From positions 1 to 41,319 of the forward strand of contig DBQB01000025.1 of NCBI GenBank assembly GCA_002305685.1: a stretch of DNA of 41,319 nt, in the 5' to 3' direction. Shown here piece after piece: positions 33,701 to 41,319 of the stretch; the stretch's first letter is position 1, and each line of letters begins with the position of its first letter. The DNA comes from Ruminococcaceae bacterium UBA1405. Its GTDB lineage: Bacteria > Bacillota > Clostridia > Oscillospirales > Ruminococcaceae. Position numbers and translations under genes: made by a program. Below the pieces are notes generated by a model. That model did not search any database. It was not told where the DNA came from and was given only the letters and a program-made list of their open reading frames with translations.

Positions 33701-34488
33701 TCCTGATCCAGACAGGCGCGCACCATGGTGGCATATTTGCCCCGCTGGTTCTTGCGCAGCTGGCCCAGCAGCTGCGCCAGCTGCTGGGGACTTTCAAACA
33801 ATACCTCTCGGGCTGGGGTAATCAGAATCTCCTCCAAAGGCTCCTCCCGCCGCTGGGTATCGATGGAGAAGGTGTGGATGCTGTCGATGTCATCCCCCCA
33901 AAACTCCACCCGCACCGGGGACTGGGACTGGGGAGGATAGAGATCCAGAATCCCGCCCCGCTGGGAAAACTGGCAGACGCCCTCCACCCGCTCCGCCCGC
34001 TCGTATCCCGACGCCACCAGAAAATGAAGCAGCCGGTCCATCTCCACCGCCGCCCCGGGGGTCAGGCGCATGGTGGCACTCTGTAACTTTTCTGGCGGGA
34101 TGGTATATTGCAGCGCCGCCTGGGCGGACGCCACCACAATGGGGAAATCCCCCTGGGCCATTCCACCCAAAACCTTGAGCCGGGCGTGCTCATACTCCCG
34201 GGAAACGCCGTCCACCTGTCGGAAGGTGAAATCCCGGTAAGGATACAATACCGCCGTTTCCTGTCCCAAAAAGCCGTTGATATCCTCCACCATCCGATTG
34301 GCGGCAGGCTCGTCATGGGTGAGGATCACCATGGCGCGATCGCTGTCCCGCCACAGGGCAGCCGCTATATGGGACTTGTGGATGGCACTGGGTCCAGTGG
34401 CCAGCACCGGGGTACGGCCATCCCGTAATGCAGCCAATATCTTCTGATAGCCATCCAGGTCCTTGAGCAACGTCTGAAAAAATTCCAT
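30724..34488 (-). CDS. mfd: transcription-repair coupling factor Mfd
   Basis: 1254 aa (ATG at 34488, AAAGGAG 7 nt upstream). Removes stalled RNA polymerase and recruits UvrA. UvrB-like D1/D2 with YPYRDFTFRQVDGVSREYEHARLK (in parts); RNA-polymerase-interacting domain with FGDPVVHMSHGIGIFQGI; helicase Walker A LLCGDVGFGKTEVALRA, Walker B/DEEQ VVIDEEQRFGV, motif III TLSATPIPRTLNMA, motif VI QLRGRVGRSNRRAF; TRCF domain with IPESYIDSLSNRIDVYKKIAG. The last about 85 residues are an atypical low-complexity Ala/Lys/Pro tail. Pth lies upstream, 108 nt away. Confidence 0.97.
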   Translation of the reverse strand: MEFFQTLLKDLDGYQKILAALRDGRTPVLATGPSAIHKSHIAAALWRDSDRAMVILTHDEPAANRMVEDINGFLGQETAVLYPYRDFTFRQVDGVSREYEHARLKVLGGMAQGDFPIVVASAQAALQYTIPPEKLQSATMRLTPGAAVEMDRLLHFLVASGYERAERVEGVCQFSQRGGILDLYPPQSQSPVRVEFWGDDIDSIHTFSIDTQRREEPLEEILITPAREVLFESPQQLAQLLGQLRKNQRGKYATMVRACLDQDIARLESGMALESIDRYLPVLYPTPACLLSYLDCRWQQKERFLMLSESVNIREGLKNGGWQLEEDVKQLFEEGLLFKGCDTFTADFADLAAQARRSSTVILDTFGRTLPEIALRELVEIPCMQLSTWSGELELLREELDGYLHQGYLCVVMAGTERFAASVARDLQEQGIRADFVKELKNPVHGRAYLLEGSVSAGFEYPGNKTVVITHSRAASNLKKRRKQKHKPGEQIKSLSDLNFGDPVVHMSHGIGIFQGIVKQEMQGVTKDYIKIKYAGSDTLFVPVTQLDLVSRYIGPREDGTLRLNKLNSVEWQKTKQRVRSAVKDMAKELIALYAQRAKAKGYAFSADTDWQREFEERFPYDETDDQLRCIDEIKSDMEMSRPMDRLLCGDVGFGKTEVALRAVFKAVMDSKQVAVLVPTTILAWQHYNTFRSRLENFPMKVEILSRYRTPKQQKQILRELARGEIDIIIGTHRLLQKDVEFKDLGLVVIDEEQRFGVAHKERLKELKNNIDVLTLSATPIPRTLNMAMSGVRDMSVIEEAPANRHPVQTYVLEHDWGILAEAIKRELRRGGQVFYLHNNISTIDSCAGRIAALVPGARIVTAHGRMGEEQLSNTWRMLMDHEIDILVCTTIIETGVDVSNCNTLIIENADRMGLSQLYQLRGRVGRSNRRAFAYLTFQPNKEMTDIAAKRLAAIREFTSFGSGFRIAMRDLEIRGAGNILGAQQHGHMESVGYDMYVKMLGEAVLEEKGEKPENAMEEECLIDVRVGAHIPESYIDSLSNRIDVYKKIAGIRNEEDAVDVTDELIDRFGEPPRAVKGLIDVALVRNLASQMGIYEISQREDRLTFFTRRLDLERVGALSVRYPGRVAVEAVSEPCIHLKLEPKDQPKTLDILREALLAMKEGNQPPTGENTKEDEALPVIPARPPAPKPVTKATAKAPKAPAATAAAPGSALAQAMAMQKALTAEKKAAAGKAAQQRQEIVAQRAANRQKSKK

Positions 34489-34540
34489 ATACTGGCTCCT
34501 TTCTTCTGGGATCACGAAATGATTGCCGCTGTCTGTATCC

Positions 34541-34564
34541 GCATCTGCATCTGCATCTGCATCC
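34541..34564. repeat. short tandem hexanucleotide repeat
   Basis: GCATCT repeated three times plus GCATCC, in the intergenic region between pth and mfd. It lies outside any credible gene. Confidence 0.7.
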
Positions 34565-34596
34565 GCTTCACGGCGTCAGGCATCACACATCAAACA

Positions 34597-35217
34597 TCAG
34601 GAGTTAAACTGATTCATCGCCTGATCGATCTTGCCCGCGACAATCAGTTCAATGGACTGGGCTACTTTGGGGAATACCTCCTCCAGCGCCTGCTGTTCCT
34701 GAGAGGTAAAGCGGCTGAGCACCCATGCCGCCAGATCATAGTTGGGATTGGGTTTTGCACCTACCCCCACCTTAATCCGTGGAAATTGGTCGGAACCGGA
34801 GAGATAAATGATGTTTTTGATGCCGTTGTGTCCTCCGTCGCTGCCTTTGCGGCGGATGCGCATCTTGCCCGGTTCAAGGGAAATATCATCCATCACCACC
34901 AGCACCCGCTCCATCGGCACCTTGTAAAACGCGGCGGCCTCGGTGACCGCCTGGCCGGAGAGATTCATAAAGGTGGAAGGCTTTAAAAACAGCACCCGTT
35001 TTCCTCCCACCATGCAGTCTCCGCACAGAGATTTGAACTTCAGTTTGTCGATGCGAAATCCATTTTTCTGTGCAAAATAGTCTACCGACAGAAACCCGGC
35101 ATTATGCCGGGTCATCTCATATTCTTTCCCGGGATTTCCCAACCCAACCACAATAAATTCCACCGGACCGGTGGGGGAGCGATAAAACGGGGATTTCCCC
35201 GCAAACATTTTGAGCAT
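34597..35217 (-). CDS. pth: peptidyl-tRNA hydrolase
   Basis: 206 aa cytoplasmic enzyme that releases peptides from stalled peptidyl-tRNA. Motifs: GLGNPGKEYEMTRHNAG (with the catalytic His and the Asn), LKPSTFMNLSGQAV, and MDDISLEPGKMRIRRKGSDG/GGHNGIKNI. A short hydrophilic N-terminal extension (about 20 residues) precedes the core. Start at ATG 35217 is chosen because AAAGGA lies 8 nt upstream; ATG at 35226 abuts the SD and ATG at 35208 is the other option. Upstream of mfd on the same strand, the usual pth-mfd order in Firmicutes. Confidence 0.95.
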   Translation of the reverse strand: MLKMFAGKSPFYRSPTGPVEFIVVGLGNPGKEYEMTRHNAGFLSVDYFAQKNGFRIDKLKFKSLCGDCMVGGKRVLFLKPSTFMNLSGQAVTEAAAFYKVPMERVLVVMDDISLEPGKMRIRRKGSDGGHNGIKNIIYLSGSDQFPRIKVGVGAKPNPNYDLAAWVLSRFTSQEQQALEEVFPKVAQSIELIVAGKIDQAMNQFNS

Positions 35218-35447
35218 CGTTACCATCCTTTTTTGCTGCCGGCGCCACTGCCGGCAAATATGATACATAAGCAGCAAAATGGGGCGGGATATCACCGGTA
35301 CCCCGCCTTGCATTGCCCTCAATTTTTATTTGGGTGGGTGAAGATCCAGCTGAACCCATCATACCCACATAATTCTTTGTCAATCCAAAAAAATCAAATA
35401 TTCCTTTTGTTCTACGGTCCGTTGTCCTGGACATCGCAACCGGGAGG

Positions 35448-36833
35448 TTATTTGATTTTGATCTTTCCTTTGGACCAGCCTTCTTTATTATACTGCGTTC
35501 CCCGCTCGATTGCCAGGGTATTTTCCGGAACGTCTTTGGTGATGGTGGAGCCTGCCGCCGTATACCCGAAATCCCCCACCTTTACCGGCGCAACCAGATT
35601 GGTGTTGCACCCGATAAACGCGTGATCCCCTATGACGGTGCGGTGTTTATTCTGCCCGTCGTAGTTGACCGTCACACAGCCGCATCCAAAATTGACTCCT
35701 TGCCCCACGTCGCTGTCCCCCACATAGGTCAGATGGGACACCGATGTACGGGAACCGATGGTGGAATTTTTGATCTCGGTGAAGTTGCCCAGATGGACGC
35801 CATCCTCCACCCTGCTGTTGGGGCGGATATGGGCAAAAGGCCCCATGGAAACCCCTTTTCCCAGCACCGAATCCTCAATCTGAGACGCGTTGATGACACA
35901 GCCATCCCCCACAACACTGTTCGCAATCACTGTATTGGGTCCCAGAACGCAGCCGCTGCCGATCACCGTCTTTCCCTTCAGGATGGTACCGGGATAAATC
36001 ACCGTTTCGGCTCCGATCTCCACCTCCGGACCGATCAGCACTCCCGCATCGGACAGAACCTCCACACCGTTATCAAGATGCCGCTCCAATATACTCCGGG
36101 CAGCCATACGGTTCAGTTCCATCAGTTCCAAACGGCTGTTGGCACCCAGCACCGCATCCCGGTCCGTTGTCGGATAAGCGATGGCGGTCACGCCGTCCGC
36201 CACCGCCAGCGCTACCAGGTCGGTCAGATAATATTCCTTCTGGGCGTTGCAGTTGGTCAGCCGGGGCAGCGCGCTGAGCATCCAGGATACGTCCAGCCAC
36301 ATGGCTCCGGAGTTGATCTCCCGGATCTCCCGCTGCTGCTCACTGGCGTCCTTATACTCCACAATGCCCTGGAGAACCCCTTTTTCATCCCGCAAAATAC
36401 GCCCATAGCGGGACGGATCCTCCAGCACGGCGGAAATCACCGTCAGCTTTGCGCCGGTTTCCCGATGGGCTTTTCCAGATGCCAGGATAAGCTCGGTGGA
36501 GAGAAACGGGACATCCCCAAACAAAATCAGTACCTGGCTTCCGGGCGCCAGCTTTTCCAAAAAAGGTACCGCCTGCATGGTGGCATGACCGGTGCCCAAC
36601 CGCTCCTCCTGCCATACCGTATGAATTTTAGGGGAAAGGTGATCTCGAAGCAGTTCCCCGCCCCTGCCGCAGACCACACAGATCGATTCCTCCGGATATC
36701 CAGCCCTGCGCACCGATTCCAGTACCCAATCGATCATCGGACGAAAAAGAACCTGACACAGGGCTTTGGGAAGGCTGGACTTCATTCGCTTTCCGTCCCC
36801 TGCCGCCAAAATTAAAATTGCTGTTTGTGACAT
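35448..36833 (-). CDS. glmU: bifunctional UDP-GlcNAc pyrophosphorylase/glucosamine-1-P acetyltransferase
   Basis: 461 aa. Makes UDP-GlcNAc for peptidoglycan. N-terminal pyrophosphorylase (residues 1-225): ILAAGDGKRMKSSLPKAL, TGHATMQAV, LFGDVPFLS, GIVEYKDAS. C-terminal left-handed beta-helix (about 255-461) with hexapeptide repeats; acetyltransferase residues in VSHLTYVGDSDVG (catalytic His) and VTVNYDGQNKHRT. RBS AAGGAG lies 10 nt before the ATG. Upstream of pth on the same strand, the common glmU-pth-mfd order, but separated from pth by about 230 nt. A cre-like palindrome lies 20 nt upstream of the start codon. Confidence 0.96.
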   Translation of the reverse strand: MSQTAILILAAGDGKRMKSSLPKALCQVLFRPMIDWVLESVRRAGYPEESICVVCGRGGELLRDHLSPKIHTVWQEERLGTGHATMQAVPFLEKLAPGSQVLILFGDVPFLSTELILASGKAHRETGAKLTVISAVLEDPSRYGRILRDEKGVLQGIVEYKDASEQQREIREINSGAMWLDVSWMLSALPRLTNCNAQKEYYLTDLVALAVADGVTAIAYPTTDRDAVLGANSRLELMELNRMAARSILERHLDNGVEVLSDAGVLIGPEVEIGAETVIYPGTILKGKTVIGSGCVLGPNTVIANSVVGDGCVINASQIEDSVLGKGVSMGPFAHIRPNSRVEDGVHLGNFTEIKNSTIGSRTSVSHLTYVGDSDVGQGVNFGCGCVTVNYDGQNKHRTVIGDHAFIGCNTNLVAPVKVGDFGYTAAGSTITKDVPENTLAIERGTQYNKEGWSKGKIKIK

Positions 36834-36853
36834 ATCAACAAGTCTCCTTCACA

Positions 36854-36867
36854 CGAAAACGTTTTCA
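36854..36867 (-). promoter_or_regulatory. cre-like palindrome upstream of glmU
   Basis: TGAAAACGTTTTCG on the minus strand. It matches 13 of 14 positions of a CcpA cre site T-G-W-A-A-N-C-G-N-T-N-W-C-A and contains a perfect 12-bp palindrome GAAAACGTTTTC. Confidence 0.45.
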
Positions 36868-37100
36868 TGTTTGCAACGGTGCGGATGCAGCAAACGCCCG
36901 TGATACCGCACTTTTTTCCCGAATTTCCTGCAAAAATCACTGCCGGTTCGGTTTACAGCAGCATTATAGCATCGCCCAACGGGACATCGCAAGTTTTTTT
37001 GCCTCCATAAATCCAAAAAAATATTGTTTCAAATAGACAAGGAAAAGAGATACAATTTTTCTACTTTCTTACAATAAAATACTGGTAATTTTCAAAAAAG

Positions 37101-37110
37101 TTGCTATAAT
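37101..37110 (+). promoter_or_regulatory. extended -10 promoter of ppdK
   Basis: TATAAT (37105-37110) preceded by TG-C (37102-37104), i.e. TGnTATAAT. The -35 region is not well conserved. It lies about 105 nt upstream of the GTG start. Confidence 0.6.
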
Positions 37111-37214
37111 AGGTATTAGCTCAAAAAATTAAAAGAACATCCATATATTTTATAAGTTTTTTTGGGGTCGTGTTTTTTTGGGCAATCGTTTATCAAGAGT
37201 ATGGGGGTTTTATT

Positions 37215-39848
37215 GTGAAGAAAAAGTATGTCTACCTGTTCTCGGAAGGCAACGGCAGTATGCGTGAGCTGCTGGGCGGAAAGGGAGCCAACCTGGCTGA
37301 AATGACCAATCTGGGTCTGCCAGTCCCTCAGGGCTTCACCATCACCACAGAAGCCTGCACCCAATACTATGAGGATGGCCGCAAGATCAATGACGAAATC
37401 CAGGCCGAAATCATGGAATATATTGCAAAGATGGAGAAGATCACCGGGAAAAAGTTCGGAGATCATGAAAATCCGCTGTTGGTTTCGGTTCGCTCCGGTG
37501 CCCGCGCTTCGATGCCCGGCATGATGGACACGATATTGAACCTGGGCCTCAACGAGGAGGTTGTGGAGGTTATCGCCAACAAATCCGGCAACCCCAGATG
37601 GGCTTGGGACTGCTATCGCCGCTTCATCCAGATGTATTCGGACGTCGTGATGGAGGTCGGAAAGAAATATTTCGAACAGCTCATCGATAAGATGAAAGAG
37701 AAAAAAGGCGTCCAGCAGGATGTGGAACTGACCGCCGAGGATCTCAAAGAGCTGGCCACCCAGTTTAAGGCGGAGTACCAGTCCAAAATCGGCGAGCCCT
37801 TCCCCTCTGACCCCAAGGAACAGTTGATGGGCGCCATCAAAGCGGTATTCCGTTCCTGGGATAACCCCAGAGCCAACGTGTACCGCCGCGACAACGATAT
37901 CCCCTACTCCTGGGGTACTGCCGTCAACGTACAGATGATGGCCTTCGGAAATATGGGCGATACCTCCGGCACCGGCGTTGCCTTTACCCGCAATCCTGCT
38001 ACCGGTGAAAAGAAACTGTTCGGTGAATTCCTGCTCAACGCACAGGGCGAGGACGTAGTTGCCGGCGTGCGCACCCCCCAGCCTATTGCTCAGCTGGCCG
38101 ATGTGATGCCGGAATGCTACCAGCAGTTTGTGGAAATCTGCGATATTCTGGAAAAACATTACCACGATATGCAGGATATGGAGTTTACCATTGAGGACAG
38201 ACATCTGTATATGCTGCAAACCCGCAACGGCAAGCGTACCGCTGCTGCTGCGCTGAAGATCGCCTGCGATCTGGTGGACGAGGGAATGATCGACGAAAAA
38301 CAGGCTGTGGCCATGATCGAGCCCCGCACCCTGGATACTCTGCTCCATCCTCAGTTTGACGCTGCCGTGCTGAAAAAATCCGTCCCCGTGGCAAAAGCGC
38401 TGGCCGCTTCTCCCGGCGCCGCCTGCGGTAAAATCGTATTCACCGCCGAGGACGCCAAGGAATGGGCTACCAAAGGGGAAAAGGTAATCCTGGTCCGTCT
38501 GGAAACCTCCCCTGAGGACATCGAGGGAATGAAAGCTTCCCAGGGTATCCTGACTGTGCGCGGTGGTATGACCTCCCATGCGGCGGTTGTAGCCCGTGGC
38601 ATGGGCACCTGCTGCGTTTCCGGTTGCTCCGCCATCAATATGGATGAGGAGAACAAAAAGTTTGAACTGGCCGGAAAGACCTATGTGGAAGGGGATTTCC
38701 TCTCCATCGACGGTTCCACCGGTAATATTTACGACGGAATTATCCCCACCGTTGACGCTACCATCGGCGGCGAATTTGGCCGGGTAATGGCGTGGGCCGA
38801 CAAATACCGTCAGCTGCAGGTGCGTACCAATGCGGATACTCCTGCTGACGCCGCCAAAGCCAGAAGCCTGGGCGCAGAGGGAATCGGTCTGTGCCGTACC
38901 GAGCATATGTTCTTTGACGCCGACAGAATCCCCGCCATCCGGGAGATGATCTGCTCCGACACGGTGGAACAGCGTGAAAAAGCGCTGGCTAAATTGGAGC
39001 CGATGCAGCAGGACGATTTCGAGAAGATCTATGAGGCGATGGAGGGCTGCCCGGTCACCATCCGTTTCCTGGATCCGCCTCTGCATGAATTTGTTCCCAC
39101 CGAGGAAAAGGATATTGAGCTGCTGGCTCAGGCTCAGGGCAAGAGCGTGGCGGAGATCAAATCCATCATCGCCTCCCTGCACGAGTTTAACCCCATGATG
39201 GGACATCGCGGATGCCGTCTGGCTGTCACCTATCCCGAGATTGCCGCTATGCAGACCAGAGCGGTGATCAAGGCGGCCCTCAACGTTCAGAAGAAACATC
39301 CGGAATGGACCATGGTGCCTGAAATCATGATTCCTCTGGTGGGTGAAGTGAAAGAGCTGGCTTATGTGAAAAAGGTCGTGGTAGAAACCGCCGATGAGAT
39401 TATCAAAGCCTCCGGCACCGATATGCACTACAAGGTCGGCACCATGATCGAGATCCCCAGAGCAGCGCTGACCGCTGATGAGATCGCCAAAGAAGCTGAT
39501 TTCTTCTCCTTCGGCACCAACGATCTGACCCAGATGACCTTCGGGTTCAGCCGCGATGACGCCGGCAAATTCCTGGGCGCCTATTATGATAAGAAGATCT
39601 ATGAAAACGATCCCTTTGCCAAGCTGGATCAGACCGGTGTCGGCAAACTGGTGGACATGGCCTGCAAGTTGGGACGTTCTACCCGTCCTGACCTGAAGCT
39701 GGGTATCTGCGGAGAGCATGGCGGAGATCCCGCGTCGGTGGAATTCTTCCACAAGACCGGCCTGACCTATGTCTCCTGCTCCCCCTTCCGCGTGCCCATT
39801 GCCAGACTGGCTGCCGCACAGGCTGCTATCAAGAACCCCCGCAAGTAA
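37215..39848 (+). CDS. ppdK: pyruvate, phosphate dikinase
   Basis: 877 aa. Interconverts PEP + AMP + PPi and pyruvate + ATP + Pi in glycolysis/gluconeogenesis of anaerobes. N-terminal ATP-grasp (1 to about 340) with FSEGNGSMRELLGGKGANLA and VSVRSGARASMPGMM; swivelling phospho-His domain with GGMTSHAAVVARGMG, catalytic His at residue 455 and regulatory-type Thr at 453; C-terminal PEP/pyruvate domain (about 510-877) with GLCRTEHMFF, NDLTQMTFGFSRDD and GICGEHGGDP (active-site Cys about 832). Residue numbering agrees with the C. symbiosum enzyme as I recall it. GTG start at 37215, preceded by GGGGG at 6-7 nt. Monocistronic. Confidence 0.97.
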   Translation: MKKKYVYLFSEGNGSMRELLGGKGANLAEMTNLGLPVPQGFTITTEACTQYYEDGRKINDEIQAEIMEYIAKMEKITGKKFGDHENPLLVSVRSGARASMPGMMDTILNLGLNEEVVEVIANKSGNPRWAWDCYRRFIQMYSDVVMEVGKKYFEQLIDKMKEKKGVQQDVELTAEDLKELATQFKAEYQSKIGEPFPSDPKEQLMGAIKAVFRSWDNPRANVYRRDNDIPYSWGTAVNVQMMAFGNMGDTSGTGVAFTRNPATGEKKLFGEFLLNAQGEDVVAGVRTPQPIAQLADVMPECYQQFVEICDILEKHYHDMQDMEFTIEDRHLYMLQTRNGKRTAAAALKIACDLVDEGMIDEKQAVAMIEPRTLDTLLHPQFDAAVLKKSVPVAKALAASPGAACGKIVFTAEDAKEWATKGEKVILVRLETSPEDIEGMKASQGILTVRGGMTSHAAVVARGMGTCCVSGCSAINMDEENKKFELAGKTYVEGDFLSIDGSTGNIYDGIIPTVDATIGGEFGRVMAWADKYRQLQVRTNADTPADAAKARSLGAEGIGLCRTEHMFFDADRIPAIREMICSDTVEQREKALAKLEPMQQDDFEKIYEAMEGCPVTIRFLDPPLHEFVPTEEKDIELLAQAQGKSVAEIKSIIASLHEFNPMMGHRGCRLAVTYPEIAAMQTRAVIKAALNVQKKHPEWTMVPEIMIPLVGEVKELAYVKKVVVETADEIIKASGTDMHYKVGTMIEIPRAALTADEIAKEADFFSFGTNDLTQMTFGFSRDDAGKFLGAYYDKKIYENDPFAKLDQTGVGKLVDMACKLGRSTRPDLKLGICGEHGGDPASVEFFHKTGLTYVSCSPFRVPIARLAAAQAAIKNPRK

Positions 39849-39966
39849 GAGTTCTGTCATTCACCATTGGATTTGATGAAGCGCAAACCTTCTATAAATC
39901 CCATGGATACGGCATAAAACCGTCAAAATGGCATGATTTGACCGTGGAGGTTTATATCTAATCGCC

Positions 39967-40010
39967 AAAACCCCCGTACATTCCCAATTGGGCAATGTGC
40001 GGGGGTTTTT
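39967..40010 (+). terminator. intrinsic terminator of ppdK
   Basis: AAAACCCCCG (39967-39976) pairs with CGGGGGTTTT (40000-40009). An inner TACATT/AATGTG stem and a CCCAATTGGG tip extend it; it is followed by T-runs. Confidence 0.88.
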
Positions 40011-40141
40011 GTTGTTATTTTGGGCTGTTTGTACAAATCTAAACGGGAACGCAAAAATGTATTCTGATTTCAAAAATACATTTTGTCCATGCTCGCTGCG
40101 ATAAGGTACAATAAGTTTCGCAAATTGAAAGTAGATAAAAA

Positions 40142-40171
40142 GAGACATGGTTTGCAGATCTCTGGTAGAAT
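40142..40171 (+). promoter_or_regulatory. candidate internal promoter of the transposase
   Basis: GAGACA (40142-40147), 18 bp, then TAGAAT (40166-40171) with a TGG extension. Transcription would begin near 40178, downstream of the left arm of the 12-bp inverted repeat. Confidence 0.45.
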
Positions 40172-40215
40172 AAAGTCGTAACACACCATTCTGAAAGGAG
40201 ACAGCAAACCATGTC
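40144..40215. repeat. 12-bp inverted repeat spanning the transposase start
   Basis: GACATGGTTTGC (40144-40155) and its exact reverse complement GCAAACCATGTC (40204-40215). The right arm includes the ATG start codon (40211-40213). A transcript starting outside the element would fold this into a stem that hides the start. Confidence 0.7.
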
Positions 40216-41319
40216 CGAGAAGATTGTACAGCTAAACGAGGAAATTATCAAGGGGCAGCTTAAGGAGCTTGTGCGCGGCAGCGTAGAGGAAACGCTCAAC
40301 GAGCTACTGGAGGCCGAGGCGGAGAAGCTGACCCAGGCAGCCCGGTATGAGCGCAATGAGCAGCGCCAGGGCTACCGCAGCGGCCACTATAACCGTAACC
40401 TCACCACCACTTCCGGGGACGTCACCCTCAAGGTACCCAAACTCAAAGGAATCTCCTTTGAAACTGCCATCATCGAGCGGTATCGCCGCCGGGAGAGCAG
40501 TGTGGAAGAGGCTCTTATTGAAATGTACCTGGCAGGCGTATCCGTCCGGCGTGTGGAGGACATCACCGAGGCCCTCTGGGGCAGCAAGGTCTCTCCCTCC
40601 ACGATCAGTGAGCTGAACAAGAAAGCGTATGTCCACATTGAAGATTGGCGGAACCGCCCTCTGCAGGGCGGACGCTATCCGTATGTCTATGTGGATGGGA
40701 TTTACCTGCGCCGCAACTGGGGCGGAGAATTTGAAAATGTAGCCATTCTTGTGGCAATTGCGGTCAATGAGGACGGATATCGTGAGGTTCTGGGCGCCGC
40801 TGAGGGCATGAAAGAGGACAAGGCCAGCTGGGTCAGCTTCTTCCAGTGGCTCCGCGGGCGTGACCTGGACGGAGTGAAACTCATTGTTGGCGACAAGTGC
40901 CTTGGTATGCTGGAGGCTGTAGAAGAAGTATTCCCTGAAGCCAAGTACCAGCGGTGTACTGTCCATTTCTACCGCAATGTGTTCTCAGTCACTCCTCGTT
41001 CCAAGGTAAAACTGGTAGCCAAAATGCTCAAGGCGATCCACGCCCAGGAAAGTAAGAAAGCTGCCCGGGAGAAAGCCAAAGCCGTAGTGGAGCAACTGCG
41101 CTCTATGAAGCTGAAGGAGGCCGCCAAAAAGGTGGAGGATGGCATAGAGGAAACGCTGACTTACTGCGATTTTCCCAGTGAGCACTGGACTCGCATCCGC
41201 ACCAACAATGTGATTGAACGGCTGAACCGGGAGATCCGCCGCCGCACCCGGGTGGTGGGCAGCTTCCCGGACGGCAACTCCGCCCTTATGCTGGTCTGCG
41301 CCCGGCTGCGCCATGTGGC
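40211..41319 (+). CDS. IS256-family (mutator-type) transposase, 3' end beyond window
   Basis: 369 codons to the window edge; family proteins are about 390-410 aa, so little is missing. N-terminal MSEKIVQLNEEIIKGQ and QGYRSGHYNRNLTTTSGDV, with the conserved LKVPKLKG. DDE residues: Asp162 in YVYVDGIYL, Asp228 in LIVGDKCLGM, Glu336 in NNVIERLNREIRRRT. C-H motif CTVHFYRNV follows the second Asp, as in IS256. RBS AAAGGAGA lies about 12 nt upstream of ATG 40211. The element ends the window, which may be a contig break at a multi-copy IS. Confidence 0.95.
   Translation, partial: MSEKIVQLNEEIIKGQLKELVRGSVEETLNELLEAEAEKLTQAARYERNEQRQGYRSGHYNRNLTTTSGDVTLKVPKLKGISFETAIIERYRRRESSVEEALIEMYLAGVSVRRVEDITEALWGSKVSPSTISELNKKAYVHIEDWRNRPLQGGRYPYVYVDGIYLRRNWGGEFENVAILVAIAVNEDGYREVLGAAEGMKEDKASWVSFFQWLRGRDLDGVKLIVGDKCLGMLEAVEEVFPEAKYQRCTVHFYRNVFSVTPRSKVKLVAKMLKAIHAQESKKAAREKAKAVVEQLRSMKLKEAAKKVEDGIEETLTYCDFPSEHWTRIRTNNVIERLNREIRRRTRVVGSFPDGNSALMLVCARLRHV

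Larger units (their letters stand above)
36834..37214. other. divergent intergenic region between glmU and ppdK
   Basis: About 380 bp without a gene. It holds a cre-like site (36854-36867), the ppdK promoter (37105-37110), and a leader of about 100 nt with T-runs. Confidence 0.6.
39849..40210. other. region between ppdK and the IS transposase
   Basis: It contains the ppdK terminator, a hairpin AAAATGTATT/AATACATTTT (40054-40084), and the transposase promoter and leader. The left end of the IS lies here but cannot be placed without its right end. Confidence 0.5.

Noticed and set aside
35218..35447. Promoter TTGACA-14-TATGAT upstream of pth
   Set aside because: The spacer is too short for sigma-A, and no better pairing was found.
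37116..39860. 914-aa open frame on the minus strand opposite ppdK
   Set aside because: Codon-bias mirror of ppdK: it spans almost the same bases, has no RBS or homology pattern, and the plus-strand product is unmistakable.

Overview
The window looks like a contig from a low-to-mid GC, anaerobic, endospore-forming Gram-positive bacterium of the class Clostridia, most likely in the Oscillospirales/Ruminococcaceae range. The evidence is a spoIVB gene and a complete gerA-type germination operon, a clostridial Rnf complex with a long polyferredoxin RnfB, an ATP-dependent PPDK, NrdR, GntR/YtrA-type and LplA/B/C-type transport operons, and strong AAGGAGG ribosome binding sites. There are no rRNA or tRNA genes and no CRISPR array. 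Both window edges lie in insertion-sequence DNA: an IS3-family (IS150-like) terminus at bases 1-23 and an IS256-family transposase that runs off the right edge. The ends may therefore be contig breaks at repeats.

Layout: 1-5.4 kb holds sporulation and germination genes (IS-truncated spoIVB, a SLOG/DprA-like protein, and gerAA-gerAB-gerAC on the minus strand behind a sigma-G-like promoter). 5.4-9.2 kb holds small membrane and regulatory genes (DUF421 + DUF4363 pair, PsiE-like protein, nrdR, DUF6514-like protein, a small membrane protein). 9.3-10.6 kb is a two-gene sugar operon (KdgF-like cupin and TIM-barrel isomerase). 10.7-17.6 kb is one long minus-strand operon, apbE - Gx transporter - rnfC-D-G-E-A-B. 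Here the flavin transferase that should flavinylate RnfG and RnfD is made together with the ion-pumping ferredoxin:NAD oxidoreductase. 17.7-19.6 kb is a GntR-ABC ATPase-permease operon. 19.7-21.9 kb holds an SGNH esterase behind a structured leader and a DEDDh exonuclease. 21.9-27.3 kb holds a sugar/oligosaccharide ABC importer and a divergent sialidase-like protein. 27.3-29.3 kb is an overlapping DUF6320/acyltransferase pair. 29.5-36.8 kb is housekeeping on the minus strand (foldase lipoprotein, mfd, pth, glmU). 37.0-39.8 kb is ppdK, and the IS256-family element follows.

The points most worth following are: the IS insertion immediately before the peptidase domain of SpoIVB; a self-complementary alternating-hairpin leader upstream of the SGNH gene; a 12-bp inverted repeat that would hide the IS256 transposase start codon in read-through transcripts only; the altered flavinylation motif of RnfG and the cysteine-rich tail of RnfE; operator-like palindromes or repeats set inside three promoters; and the overlapping acyltransferase/DUF6320 pair, whose function is unknown. 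I saw no clear, wholly new multi-gene defence or biosynthetic system. Gene functions are assigned by recognising motifs and family patterns in the translated sequence; no database search was run.
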